Shown one piece after another: positions 54,485 through 63,289 of a DNA stretch of 64,000 nt. The first letter of the stretch is position 1. Each line of letters opens with the position of its first letter. This DNA comes from Nocardia africana NBRC 100379 (lineage in GTDB: Bacteria > Actinomycetota > Actinomycetes > Mycobacteriales > Mycobacteriaceae), in NCBI RefSeq assembly GCF_001612635.1, contig NZ_BDAV01000004.1, forward strand, positions 124,001 through 188,000. Reading direction: 5' to 3'. The notes beneath the pieces are model-generated. The model was not told the DNA's origin and did no database searches. It saw only the letters and a list, made by a program, of their open reading frames with translations. The position numbers and the translations under genes are program-made.

Positions 54485-57400
54485 ATGACCTCGACTGCCA
54501 CCACCCGCGAGCTGCGCGCTCGCCTGGCCGACCTCTCCCTCCGCGACGAACACCGGTTGCGCCGACGGCTGGACAAGGCACACGGCGACGACGGCGAGAT
54601 CGAACGGCTGGAGCGCGAGATCGCCGCCGCTCAGGCTCGTATCGAGACGCGCCGCGGCGCCGTCCCGGCGATCCGCTATCCCGAACAGCTGCCGGTCTCC
54701 GCCCATCGCGACGATATCGCCGCGGCGATCGCCGCCCATCAGGTCGTGGTGATCGCCGGTGAGACGGGCTCCGGGAAGACCACGCAGATCCCCAAGATCT
54801 GCCTCGAACTCGGACGTGGGATCCGCGGCACCATCGGCCACACCCAGCCGCGGCGGCTGGCGGCCCGCACGGTGGCCGAACGCATTGCCTCCGAACTCGA
54901 TACCGAACTCGGCGACGTGGTCGGCTACACCGTGCGCTTCACCGATCAGGCGTCCGATCGCACCCTGATCAAATTGATGACCGACGGCATCCTGCTGGCC
55001 GAAATCCAGCGCGACCGGCTGCTGCGCCGCTACGACACGATCATCATCGACGAGGCGCACGAGCGCAGTCTCAATATCGACTTCCTGCTCGGCTACCTGA
55101 AGTCGCTGCTGCCGAAGCGTCCGGATCTCAAGGTGATCATCACCTCGGCGACCATCGACCCCGACCTGTTCGCCCGCCATTTCGCCGATCCGGGCTCCGG
55201 GGAGCCCGCGCCGATCGTCGAGGTGTCGGGGCGGTCCTATCCGGTCGAAATCCGGTATCGCCCGCTGGCTCCGGAGATGGCCGACACCGACGACGAGGAC
55301 GATTTCGCGGAGGAGCCGGCGCCGCGTCGCGCCCGGCCGAGCGGGCGCGCCGGCGCCGGGGACGCTCGCGACCAGACCGATGCCATCGGCGACGCGGTCC
55401 GCGAACTGCTCGCCGAGGGCGACGGCGACGTGCTGGTCTTCCTGTCCGGTGAGCGCGAGATCCGCGATACCGCCGACACGCTGCGCGATCTGAAACTGCC
55501 GCGCACCGAGATCGTTCCGCTGTACGCGCGGTTGTCGGCGGCCGAACAGCATCGGGTCTTCCAGCCGCACACCGGACGTCGTGTGGTGCTGGCCACCAAC
55601 GTGGCCGAGACCTCGCTCACCGTGCCGGGCATCCGCTACGTGGTGGATCCGGGCACCGCGCGCATCTCCCGCTATTCGATGCGCACCAAGGTGCAGCGCC
55701 TGCCGATCGAGCCGATCTCCCAGGCCTCCGCACGGCAGCGCTCCGGGCGCTGCGGACGCGTGGCCGACGGTATCTGCATCCGGCTCTACTCCGAGGAGGA
55801 CTTCGAGGCGCGCCCGGCGTTCACCGAACCGGAGATTCTGCGCACGAACCTGGCCGCGGTCATCCTGCAGATGACCGCGCTGGGCTTGGGCGACATCGAG
55901 AGTTTTCCGTTCGTCGAGGCGCCGGACCGGCGGGCGATCCGCGACGGTATCGCGTTGCTGCTGGAGCTCGGCGCGCTCGGGCGTCCCTCCGAGGCGGCCG
56001 CACCCGCTCGCAACGGGCGCCGGCGCCGCGGCCGCGGCAGCGACGGCGCCACCGGGGGCCACGTGCGCGCGCCGGAGGGTGGGGACGAGCTGGCACTCAC
56101 GGCGGTGGGACGGCAGATGGCCCAACTCCCGGTCGATCCACGGATGGCGCGCATGCTCGTCGCCGCCGAGGCGAACGGCTGCCTGTCCGAGGTGCTGGTC
56201 ATCGTCGCCGCGCTGTCGATCCAGGACGTGCGGGAACGCCCGGCCGAATTCCAGCAGGCCGCCGACACCAAACATGCCCGGTTCAGCGTCGAGGGCTCGG
56301 ATTTCCTCGCCTATCTGCGGTTGTGGGACTATCTGCGCGGACAGCGGAAATCGTTGTCGTCCAATCAGTTCCGGCGGCTGTGCCGCGACGAGTTCCTGCA
56401 CTACCTGCGCATCCGGGAATGGCAGGATCTGCAGGGCCAGCTGCGCACCATCACGAAGAGCCTCGGCTGGTCGGCCGCGGAATCGATCGCGCCGCAACAG
56501 AATCCGGAAGCCCTGCCGTGGGACGCTGATGCGATCCATCGCGCCCTGCTGGCAGGCATGCTGTCGCATATCGGGGTCCGCGAGGCCGAATCGCGTGAGT
56601 TCCTCGGTGCGCGCGGCGCGAAGTTCATGATCTTCCCCGGTTCGGCCCTGGCGAAGAAGCCGCCGCGCTGGGTGATGGCGGCCGAACTGGTGGAGACCTC
56701 GCGACTGTGGGGCCGGATGGCCGCGCGGATCGAGCCCGAATGGGCCGAGCGGCTCGCCGGCGATCTGGTCAAACGCAACCACTCCGAACCGCACTGGTCC
56801 TCGCGGCGCGGCGCGGCGATGGCCTACGAGCGGGTCACCCTCTACGGCATTCCGCTGGTCACCCAGCGCCGCGTCGACTTCGGCCGCATCGACCCCCAGT
56901 TGTCGCGGGAACTGTTCATCCGGCACGCGCTGGTGCAGGGCGAATGGCAGACCCGGCACCGGTTCTTCCACCGCAATCGCGAACTGCTCGACGATGTGGC
57001 CGATCTGGAGCATCGCGCGCGTCGGCGCGACATCCTCGTCGACGACCAGGTGTTGTTCGATTTCTACGATCAGCGCATCCCCGCCGACGTGGTGTCGGTG
57101 CGGCATTTCGACAGCTGGTGGCGCAAGGCCGAGCGCGAGGATCCGCACCTGCTGGACTTCTCGGCCGCCACCGTGGTCAACGCGCAAGCGGCCCAGCTCG
57201 ATCCGGCCGCCTACCCGGACAGCTGGCGGCAGGGCGAACTGAGTTTCCCGCTCACCTACCAGTTCGAGCCGGGGCAGGCCGACGACGGCGTGACCGTGCA
57301 CATCCCGGTCGCTCAGCTCGCCCATGTGCGTGCCGTGGGCTTCGACTGGCTGGTACCCGGTATGCGCGAGGAACTCGCCGCCGCACTGATCAAGACGCTG

Positions 57401-58594
57401 CCGAAACAGCTGCGCCGCAGTGTGGTTCCCGCGCCGGACTTCGCGAAGGCCGCGTTGGCGCGGCTGACCCCGCGCGCGGAACCGCTGCGTACCGGACTGG
57501 CCCGTGAGCTGTCGGCACTGGCGTCGACCGCGATCGCACCGGCCGACCTCGATCCCGGCGCTCTGCCCGATCATTTGCGGATGACGTTCGCTGTCATCGG
57601 CCCGGACGGCGCGAACCTCGCCCGCGGCAAGAGCCTCGCCGCATTGAAAACTCAACTCGCCCAGCAGGTTTCGCAGTCGGTCGCGAAGGCGACGAGTGCG
57701 GCCGAGAAGGCGCCGGCGACGGTGTGGACGGCGCAGACGCTGGGCACCCTGCCGCAGACCGTTCGGCGTGAGGTCGGCGGCCAGACCATCACCGGCTATC
57801 CCGCCCTGGTTCGCGAGGGGGACGGGGTCGCGGTGCGAGTGTTGTCCTCGCCGGCGGCACAGCGCGCCGCGATGCGCACCGGCACCCGGGCGCTGCTGTT
57901 GCGCGAGATGCCGGCCGCGCACCGCTCGATCACCTCGGGGCTGTCGGCCGCCGATCGCCTCGCGCTGAGCCAGAACCCGTACAGATCGATGGACGCGCTG
58001 CTCGACGACTGCCGCGCGTGCGCCGCCGACGAACTGATCGCCGCACACGGTGGCCCGGTACGCAGCCCCGAACAGTTCACTCGGCTGGTCGAGCAGGTGC
58101 GACCGCAGTTCGCCGGTGCGGTCGCGCGCATCCTCGCGCTGGTGGTTCCGGTGCTGGCGGCCGCGCACCGGGTGCGCACCGCCTTGACCGACACCACCGA
58201 TCGCGATATCGCCGACGATGTGGCCGGGCAGCTCGACGACCTGGTCTTCGCCGGTTTCGTCAGCGAATTCGGCAGCGCCCGGCTGCGCGAGATTCCGCGG
58301 TATCTGCACGCCGCCGAGGCACGACTGCTCGCGCTGCCCGCCTCGGCCGATCGCGATCGCCACGGCGCGGCCGAACTGGACCGGGTGCACAGCGCCTACG
58401 CGCGGTTGCTCGACCGTCTCCCGGAGGCCCGTCGCACGGCCGCCGACGTCACCGAGATCTGGTGGATGATCGAGGAACTGCGGGTGAGCCTGTTCGCCCA
58501 GCAGCTGGGCACGCCGTATCCGGTGTCCGCCAAGCGAATCATCAAGGTCATCGACGGCATCGGCGCGGCGCCCGCCGGCACCCGGCCCCGCTGA
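54485..58594 (+). CDS. hrpA: ATP-dependent RNA helicase HrpA
   Basis: This 1369-residue DEAH-box helicase has Walker A GETGSGKT (92-99), DEAH (190-193), ITSATIDPDLF (motif III), VLATNVAETSLTVPG and QRSGRCGRVADG (motif VI). The winged-helix/HA2 and OB regions follow, and then a C-terminal DUF3418 region of about 600 residues that distinguishes HrpA from HrpB. A roughly 40-residue Arg/Gly insertion sits at about 340-375 and another Arg-rich one near 500-520, typical of GC-rich actinobacteria. HrpA unwinds RNA and rescues stalled ribosomes in E. coli. TACGCT at 54469-54474 lies 10 nt before the ATG. Confidence 0.95.
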   Translation: MTSTATTRELRARLADLSLRDEHRLRRRLDKAHGDDGEIERLEREIAAAQARIETRRGAVPAIRYPEQLPVSAHRDDIAAAIAAHQVVVIAGETGSGKTTQIPKICLELGRGIRGTIGHTQPRRLAARTVAERIASELDTELGDVVGYTVRFTDQASDRTLIKLMTDGILLAEIQRDRLLRRYDTIIIDEAHERSLNIDFLLGYLKSLLPKRPDLKVIITSATIDPDLFARHFADPGSGEPAPIVEVSGRSYPVEIRYRPLAPEMADTDDEDDFAEEPAPRRARPSGRAGAGDARDQTDAIGDAVRELLAEGDGDVLVFLSGEREIRDTADTLRDLKLPRTEIVPLYARLSAAEQHRVFQPHTGRRVVLATNVAETSLTVPGIRYVVDPGTARISRYSMRTKVQRLPIEPISQASARQRSGRCGRVADGICIRLYSEEDFEARPAFTEPEILRTNLAAVILQMTALGLGDIESFPFVEAPDRRAIRDGIALLLELGALGRPSEAAAPARNGRRRRGRGSDGATGGHVRAPEGGDELALTAVGRQMAQLPVDPRMARMLVAAEANGCLSEVLVIVAALSIQDVRERPAEFQQAADTKHARFSVEGSDFLAYLRLWDYLRGQRKSLSSNQFRRLCRDEFLHYLRIREWQDLQGQLRTITKSLGWSAAESIAPQQNPEALPWDADAIHRALLAGMLSHIGVREAESREFLGARGAKFMIFPGSALAKKPPRWVMAAELVETSRLWGRMAARIEPEWAERLAGDLVKRNHSEPHWSSRRGAAMAYERVTLYGIPLVTQRRVDFGRIDPQLSRELFIRHALVQGEWQTRHRFFHRNRELLDDVADLEHRARRRDILVDDQVLFDFYDQRIPADVVSVRHFDSWWRKAEREDPHLLDFSAATVVNAQAAQLDPAAYPDSWRQGELSFPLTYQFEPGQADDGVTVHIPVAQLAHVRAVGFDWLVPGMREELAAALIKTLPKQLRRSVVPAPDFAKAALARLTPRAEPLRTGLARELSALASTAIAPADLDPGALPDHLRMTFAVIGPDGANLARGKSLAALKTQLAQQVSQSVAKATSAAEKAPATVWTAQTLGTLPQTVRREVGGQTITGYPALVREGDGVAVRVLSSPAAQRAAMRTGTRALLLREMPAAHRSITSGLSAADRLALSQNPYRSMDALLDDCRACAADELIAAHGGPVRSPEQFTRLVEQVRPQFAGAVARILALVVPVLAAAHRVRTALTDTTDRDIADDVAGQLDDLVFAGFVSEFGSARLREIPRYLHAAEARLLALPASADRDRHGAAELDRVHSAYARLLDRLPEARRTAADVTEIWWMIEELRVSLFAQQLGTPYPVSAKRIIKVIDGIGAAPAGTRPR

Positions 58595-59071
58595 TCAGTC
58601 GGCGCCGGCGGTCACCGATCGTTCGGCGCGGTGGCGGCGCAGATCGGCGATCTCGCGTTCGAAATCGTCGGCGGAGCTGAAGGACCGGTAGACCGAGGCG
58701 AAACGCAGGTAGGCGACCTCGTCGAGATCGCGCAACGGCCCGAGGATGGCCAGACCGACCTCGTGGCTCGGCACCTCCGGAGAGCCCTTCGCCCGCACCG
58801 CGTCCTCGACCTGCTGGGCGAGCAGGTTCAGCGCATCGTCGTCGACTTCACGCCCCTGGCAGGCCCGGCGGACGCCACGAATCACCTTCTCGCGGCTGAA
58901 CGGTTCGGTGACACCGCTGCGCTTGACCACCGAGAGGATCGCGGTCTCGACCGTGGTGAAGCGGCGCCCGCACTGCGGACACGCGCGGCGGCGCCTGATC
59001 GCGCTGCCTTCCTCGGCCTCACGCGAGTCGACCACCCGCGAATCCGGGTGCCGACAGTACGGGCAATGCAT
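58595..59071 (-). CDS. nrdR: Transcriptional repressor NrdR
   Basis: This 158-residue protein represses ribonucleotide reductase genes when dATP/ATP levels are high. The Zn ribbon is Cys3, Cys6, Cys31 and Cys34 ([14 protein letters not shown]), followed by the ATP-cone domain ([24 protein letters not shown]). The ATG at 59071 puts MHCPYC at the N-terminus as in all NrdR proteins, although the frame is open to 59149. Its stop is directly adjacent to the hrpA stop: the two share a TGATCA. Confidence 0.97.
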   Translation of the reverse strand: MHCPYCRHPDSRVVDSREAEEGSAIRRRRACPQCGRRFTTVETAILSVVKRSGVTEPFSREKVIRGVRRACQGREVDDDALNLLAQQVEDAVRAKGSPEVPSHEVGLAILGPLRDLDEVAYLRFASVYRSFSSADDFEREIADLRRHRAERSVTAGAD

Positions 59072-59161
59072 CCGGGATCCTTCGTCGATGCCTGCGTCGG
59101 TTCGCGACGAGCTGCCTGCCCTCGACCTGTTCCGCCGATACAGCCGCACTCACCACGTATG

Positions 59162-59180
59162 TCCTGAGCGTCTTTCAGGA
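59162..59180. promoter_or_regulatory. Inverted repeat TCCTGA-N7-TCAGGA upstream of nrdR
   Basis: Perfect 6-bp arms at 59162-59167 and 59175-59180 lie 91 bp upstream of the nrdR start and about 50 bp past the stop of the secreted-protein gene. It is too short to be a strong terminator. It does not resemble the NrdR box I know. Confidence 0.3.
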
Positions 59181-59230
59181 TACCCGGACGGCGTTCGCCC
59201 CGGCCCATGCGGACCCGCGACCGGGACCGC

Positions 59231-60484
59231 TCACGCCGTCAGTTGCCACTGGCTCGTCAGGTCGGTGAGCAGATCCGGCAGCCGATTCAGCAATCGCCCA
59301 GCGGCGAGATCACCGGCGAAGGGCACCGACAGCACCTGGCGGGCCATTCCCGGAGCGGCCTGCATCCGTTCGTAGCACGGCACCAGATCTCCGGTGATGT
59401 AGGTCCAGCGCGGGTCGCGGTCGGCCCAGTTGAAGTCGGGTAACGGAGTCCGCAGCGTCATCGTGCGACCGTCGACCTGCGCTGATACGGTGGTCGGCGC
59501 GAACACACCCGGCGCGCGCACGCCGGGCACCGCCGGCTTCGCCGCCACGGTGCTCACGTAGGTCATCACCCGGCCCATCGCGCCCCGCCCACCCGACGTC
59601 ACATCCCATTGATCGGCGATGATCCGATTCTGTTCGCGATCGGTCATCCGCATCAGCGCGTCGTTGTACCCGGCGACCGTTCCTGTGGCGAGCGAACGCC
59701 AGGCCTGCACCGCGTTGTCGTCGAGCACACCGGCGGCGTACATCTCCTCGATCGCGGGCAACCCGCCGGCGATATAGGCCTCGTGCATCGGCACCTGGTC
59801 CAGGAAGATGTGTTTCTGCATGATCATCAGGCGGGTCTGGAACCATGCCAGATCCTCGGCGGTGAGCCGCGGCCCCTCGGTCGCCAGCAGCCGGATGTCG
59901 GCGGGCAGCGCGGCGACCAGCGGCGCCGGTGTGGCGCGCAGCAGATCCGCGACCGCGTCGCCGAGCTGGTGGATACCCGGCACGCTGAGAATCGTTGCCA
60001 CATCGCTCATGTCGAAGAAGCCGGAGGCGAACGAGCCGCCCGCGAGCCCGGCCAGTCCGGTCCAGTAGAACTCGGGGTGGGCGGTCGTCAGCCGGAGGTA
60101 GTTCACGTAGACCTGGGTGAAGGTGCGGGAATTCGCGGCCACTCCCCGGATCGGATCCCAACCGGCCAGGTCGATATCGGCATCGGCGGTCGCCACCGCC
60201 AGCCAATACTGGTGTAGCAGTGCCGCGTACCGCTGGGGTGCGACTCCGTCGGCGCGGGCTTGGTCCAGCGCCGTGTGCAGCTGCGAAATATTCAGCGGCA
60301 GATCGGGATTCAGCCCACCCGCGCTTTCCCCCGCCCCGTTCACCACGGGAATGTCCAGATATGCGGTGTAACCCGCCTCCGCGTGCACCGCGGGTGCCGC
60401 GGCACAGGCGATCACGAAACAGATGAGCGGTGCGGCCGCGCGTGCGAACAGTCGCGGCAGCGCCCGATGGAGGGTGTGCACCAT
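59231..60484 (-). CDS. Secreted protein of unknown function
   Basis: I do not recognise this 417-residue protein. It has a clear Sec signal peptide (basic RALPRLFAR, hydrophobic AAAPLICFVIACAAAP, cleavage after AVHA at 35). The mature part is mostly alpha-helical: QLHTALDQARADGVAPQRYAALLHQYWLAV, FTQVYVNYLRLTTAHPEFYWTGLAGLAGGSFASGFFDM, LAWFQTRLMIMQKHIFLDQVPMHEAYIAGGLPAIEEM. It ends with a Trp-rich stretch (FNWADRDPRWTYITGDL). HPEFYW and the internal His/Asp-rich helix could bind metal. The ATG at 60484 follows GACGAGG; an upstream ATG (60532) would spoil the signal peptide. It interrupts the nrdR-LysM-lexA neighbourhood. Confidence 0.75.
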   Translation of the reverse strand: MVHTLHRALPRLFARAAAPLICFVIACAAAPAVHAEAGYTAYLDIPVVNGAGESAGGLNPDLPLNISQLHTALDQARADGVAPQRYAALLHQYWLAVATADADIDLAGWDPIRGVAANSRTFTQVYVNYLRLTTAHPEFYWTGLAGLAGGSFASGFFDMSDVATILSVPGIHQLGDAVADLLRATPAPLVAALPADIRLLATEGPRLTAEDLAWFQTRLMIMQKHIFLDQVPMHEAYIAGGLPAIEEMYAAGVLDDNAVQAWRSLATGTVAGYNDALMRMTDREQNRIIADQWDVTSGGRGAMGRVMTYVSTVAAKPAVPGVRAPGVFAPTTVSAQVDGRTMTLRTPLPDFNWADRDPRWTYITGDLVPCYERMQAAPGMARQVLSVPFAGDLAAGRLLNRLPDLLTDLTSQWQLTA

Positions 60485-60621
60485 GATGCCTCGTCCTCGA
60501 AGTTCATTGGCGGCGAATGTAGCCCCGATCACATTCCGAGCAGAGTAGCAACATGTTTCAGTACTGGATCAATAAATCCGGCCACGCGGATTCGCGTACA
60601 TCCCAGGCCCACGACCACGGT

Positions 60622-61113
60622 TTATCGTGATGCCGGGACCACGAGTGTGCGTCCGGCGGCCACCTCGGTGCCGCGTAATCCGTTCAGCTCCACGATGCGG
60701 GCCACCGTGTCGCGCACCGGAACTCCCGGCGCCACCCGCTCCGCGAGGTCGGACATCGACTCCCCGGGCTGCACCTGGACGGTCTGCGTGGACGCCGGAC
60801 TGTCCGTATCGCGCAGCTGCGCCACTCCCAGGAGCCCGCAGACCGCGGCGGCGGTGAGCAGGGCGGTCGCCGCGAGGGTCGCGAGTCCGATTCGCGCCTG
60901 TTCCACCCGCTGGATCGGATGCGGCCCGCGAGCAGGCAGGGCAGCCGGCACCCGGTCGTAGCCCGCGACGACATGCGGGCGGTACAGGCCGCGAGGACGC
61001 CGGAGGTCGGCCCGGGCGTGACGCCGGACCGGCCGCACAGTGCGGACGGGGGGACTGCCGGCCGAACCTGTCCGGCTGCCGATCGTGCTGAATTCATCGA
61101 CCGCGGTACGCAT
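60622..61113 (-). CDS. LysM domain membrane protein (Rv2719c/ChiZ-like), SOS-associated
   Basis: The protein has 163 residues. A basic, disordered cytosolic N-terminus (1-74) is followed by one transmembrane helix (about 75-98, LATLAATALLTAAAVCGLLGV) and an external LysM module (111-160, TVQVQPGESMSDLAERV to LRGTEVAAGRTLVVPAS) that should bind peptidoglycan. It corresponds to Rv2719c, a LexA-regulated cell-wall protein next to lexA that slows division during DNA damage. An SOS box at 61198-61213 lies about 85 bp upstream. A GGAGGT ribosome-binding site precedes the ATG at 61113. Confidence 0.86.
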   Translation of the reverse strand: MRTAVDEFSTIGSRTGSAGSPPVRTVRPVRRHARADLRRPRGLYRPHVVAGYDRVPAALPARGPHPIQRVEQARIGLATLAATALLTAAAVCGLLGVAQLRDTDSPASTQTVQVQPGESMSDLAERVAPGVPVRDTVARIVELNGLRGTEVAAGRTLVVPASR

Positions 61114-61197
61114 CTGACGACCTCCATGACTGCTGCGACGAGCACTCGGTTGGATCACAGGGATATGAGAGTAGGGGCGTATTCGCTCATGTGTTCG

Positions 61198-61213
61198 AAG
61201 AACTGATGTTCGA
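61198..61213. promoter_or_regulatory. LexA (SOS) box 1: AAGAACTGATGTTCGA
   Basis: Compared with the mycobacterial SOS consensus TCGAAC-N4-GTTCGA, ten of twelve defined positions match (the right half-site is perfect). It is placed to repress the LysM gene, whose likely -10 (TACTCT on the minus strand) lies just downstream of it. Confidence 0.75.
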
Positions 61214-61261
61214 ATTCTTACCACGCCGGACCGACAAAGTCACCAGCCACGCCGACATGCG

Positions 61262-61277
61262 TCGAACAGATGTTTGA
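61262..61277. promoter_or_regulatory. LexA (SOS) box 2: TCGAACAGATGTTTGA
   Basis: Eleven of twelve consensus positions match. The box overlaps the lexA -35 hexamer (TTGAAA, 61274-61279), giving lexA autoregulation. Confidence 0.88.
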
Positions 61278-61302
61278 AACCTGGCCGCGGGCGGACTACA
61301 TT
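61274..61302 (+). promoter_or_regulatory. lexA promoter
   Basis: TTGAAA (61274-61279) and TACATT (61297-61302) are separated by exactly 17 bp, the best SigA-type promoter in the window. The leader would be about 90 nt. Confidence 0.8.
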
Positions 61303-61397
61303 CGAAACACGCGATCCGGCGGCGTCGGCAGAACCCGAAGCCGGCAGAACCCGACAGACACACGCCCCGGCAGACAGACGAACGGAGGACGGCGAGC

Positions 61398-62168
61398 GTG
61401 AGCGAACGTACGGTGGTCGGACACGAGGAGGCGGCCGGAAGCGGCACGGTCTCCCCCGACGGCGCCCCGGCGCCGGCCGGTGACACCGAAACCCCCGGTA
61501 ACGGAGCGGATCTCACCGTCCGCCAGCGCAAGGTACTCGAGGTCATCCGGACCTCGGTGAACGAACGCGGCTATCCCCCGAGCATCCGCGAGATCGGCGA
61601 TGCGGTCGGACTGACCTCCACCTCGTCGGTGGCACATCAGCTCCGGGCACTCGAGCGCAAGGGCTATCTGCGCCGCGATCCGAATCGTCCGCGCGCGGTC
61701 GACGTCCGCGGCCTGGACGAGACCGCCGTGCGGGCGGCCGGTGCCGCGCCGGTGCTGCGCGCGGTGGCGACCGAGACCTCCGAGGCGACCCCGGCGCCCA
61801 CCTATGTGCCGGTGCTGGGCCGTATCGCCGCCGGTGGGCCGATCCTCGCGGAACAGGCCGTCGAGGACGTGTTCCCGCTGCCGCGCGAACTGGTCGGCGA
61901 GGGTTCGCTGTTCCTGCTGAAGGTCGTCGGCGAATCGATGGTCGACGCGGCGATCTGCGACGGTGACTGGGTGGTGGTCCGTCAGCAGAACGTCGCCGAC
62001 AACGGCGATATCGTAGCCGCGATGATCGAGGGCGAGGCGACGGTCAAGACGTTCAAGCGCACCGGCAACCAGGTATGGCTGATGCCGCACAACCCGCTGT
62101 TCGATCCGATCGACGGTCACGACGCCCAGATTCTGGGCAAGGTCGTCACGGTGATCCGCAAGATCTGA
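61398..62168 (+). CDS. lexA: SOS repressor LexA
   Basis: The protein has 256 residues. A Gly/Pro-rich N-terminal extension (1-38) precedes the winged helix ([44 protein letters not shown]). The S24 peptidase domain has the cleavage site Ala145-Gly146 (RIAAGGPI), catalytic Ser180 (VGESM) and Lys217 (ATVKTF). RecA-stimulated self-cleavage derepresses SOS genes. Start is GTG with CGGAGGA upstream; the leader contains an SOS box overlapping the -35. Confidence 0.97.
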   Translation: MSERTVVGHEEAAGSGTVSPDGAPAPAGDTETPGNGADLTVRQRKVLEVIRTSVNERGYPPSIREIGDAVGLTSTSSVAHQLRALERKGYLRRDPNRPRAVDVRGLDETAVRAAGAAPVLRAVATETSEATPAPTYVPVLGRIAAGGPILAEQAVEDVFPLPRELVGEGSLFLLKVVGESMVDAAICDGDWVVVRQQNVADNGDIVAAMIEGEATVKTFKRTGNQVWLMPHNPLFDPIDGHDAQILGKVVTVIRKI

Positions 62169-62190
62169 GTGCGCGAGATCCGAGGGCGGT

Positions 62191-62232
62191 CGGCCGGCCG
62201 GCGCGCGGAACGGCGGCCGGCCGGGCGGGCGG
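62191..62232. terminator. GC-rich hairpin between convergent lexA and ctaG-like genes
   Basis: CGGCCGGCCG runs on both sides of an internal GCGCGCGGAACG can pair into a roughly 10-bp stem. It lies 22 nt after the lexA stop. No T-run is present. The self-complementary arms make the exact pairing ambiguous. Confidence 0.45.
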
Positions 62233-62236
62233 TCCG

Positions 62237-63229
62237 TCAGCGCCGGAAGCGGTCGCGCAGTACGGGATCGTTTTCCCACCACAGACCACTCTGGACCGGA
62301 GCCTCCGCGGTCGCCGTCGTCGCCGCGGGTACGGTCCGTGCGCCCGCATCGGTCGGTGGGGTCGAGACTTCCTCGGCCGCATCGAGTTCGGCATCCATCC
62401 GCGCGGCGTTGCGGCGCTCGTCGGCGGCCCACGACCGCATCAGCGTCAGCAGGTAGGGCAGGCCGAGCACGTCGCCGAGTACCCAGATGATGCCCGCGCC
62501 GATGATCTGATCCATGCGCAGGTCCGGGCCCCACGTCCGGCCCACCTCGGTGTAGTAGTCCACCGCGACCAGCGGCCCCAACCACAGCACCAGCCCCAGC
62601 ACGCCGTCCGCCAGTGACTCGAACACCGTGATCAACAACGAAAGGGCCTGCGAATAGCGGTGCGGGACCGGATCGGTCTGCAGCCGCGAATAGAAGTACA
62701 GGAATCCGACGGCGACCAACAGCAATCGGGTGAGCGCGTCGACCACCCCGTGCCGCAGCACGGCGTCGTACCACGGGGTCAGGATCAGCAGCCAGGGGGT
62801 GGCCAGGATGGCGATCGAGGAAACCAGCGGATAGGTCGCCACCCGCGCCGGCGCCGAGGCCAGCACGCGGTTCATCCTCGCTTGTCCGGACGAACCCAGC
62901 GAATCCCGCACCGCCGTCAGCGGCCGCCCGGTCGCCAGGCCGAACGGGACCACGTAGAGCAGCAGCAGGATCTGCAGTGCCCGCATCCAGAAGAGGGTGC
63001 CGGAGTACACGCCGATCACGCTGATGCCGGTCAGCAACCACACGCCGAGGCCGACCGCGCCGAACGCCCAGCTGCGTCCCGCCGACGCCGAGCGACCGCG
63101 CCGATCGGCGCGCCGGCGAGTCAGGCCGTAGCCGAGCCCCAGCGCGGCGGTCACCACGATCGTCGAGGTGTCCCAGCGCCATTCCTCGATGACGGACTGC
63201 ACGGTCAGCGGCGTGTCGATCCATCCCAC
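62237..63229 (-). CDS. Cytochrome c oxidase assembly protein (CtaG/caa3-type) family
   Basis: This 330-residue protein has about seven to nine transmembrane helices. Features of the CtaG_Bacillus family are the segment YSGTLFWMRALQILLLLYVVPFGLATGRPLTAVRD and a helix pair ending WLGPLVAVDYYTEVGRTWGPD-LRMDQIIGAGIIWVLGDV. The family is linked to copper insertion into terminal oxidases; several of its usual histidines are sparse here, so the role is tentative. The polar C-terminal tail (about 60 residues) is cytosolic. The GTG at 63229 has a GATACT hexamer 7 nt upstream. Confidence 0.82.
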   Translation of the reverse strand: MGWIDTPLTVQSVIEEWRWDTSTIVVTAALGLGYGLTRRRADRRGRSASAGRSWAFGAVGLGVWLLTGISVIGVYSGTLFWMRALQILLLLYVVPFGLATGRPLTAVRDSLGSSGQARMNRVLASAPARVATYPLVSSIAILATPWLLILTPWYDAVLRHGVVDALTRLLLVAVGFLYFYSRLQTDPVPHRYSQALSLLITVFESLADGVLGLVLWLGPLVAVDYYTEVGRTWGPDLRMDQIIGAGIIWVLGDVLGLPYLLTLMRSWAADERRNAARMDAELDAAEEVSTPPTDAGARTVPAATTATAEAPVQSGLWWENDPVLRDRFRR

Positions 63230-63236
63230 GGCAGCC

Positions 63237-63242
63237 AGTATC
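63237..63242 (-). promoter_or_regulatory. -10 hexamer GATACT upstream of the CtaG-family gene
   Basis: On the minus strand GATACT, 7 nt (GGCTGCC) and the GTG start follow one another, fitting leaderless transcription. Confidence 0.45.
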
Positions 63243-63289
63243 CACCCGATGTCCCGGGAGCGTTTGCGCCGGTCCGGCCGGGTGTCCGG

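Noticed and set aside
54416..58390. Open reading frame of about 1300 codons antisense to hrpA
   Set aside because: It is an artefact of high third-position GC in hrpA. The hrpA frame has all DEAH-helicase motifs, while the antisense product has no domain and is a mixture of Arg/Gly/His/Gln.
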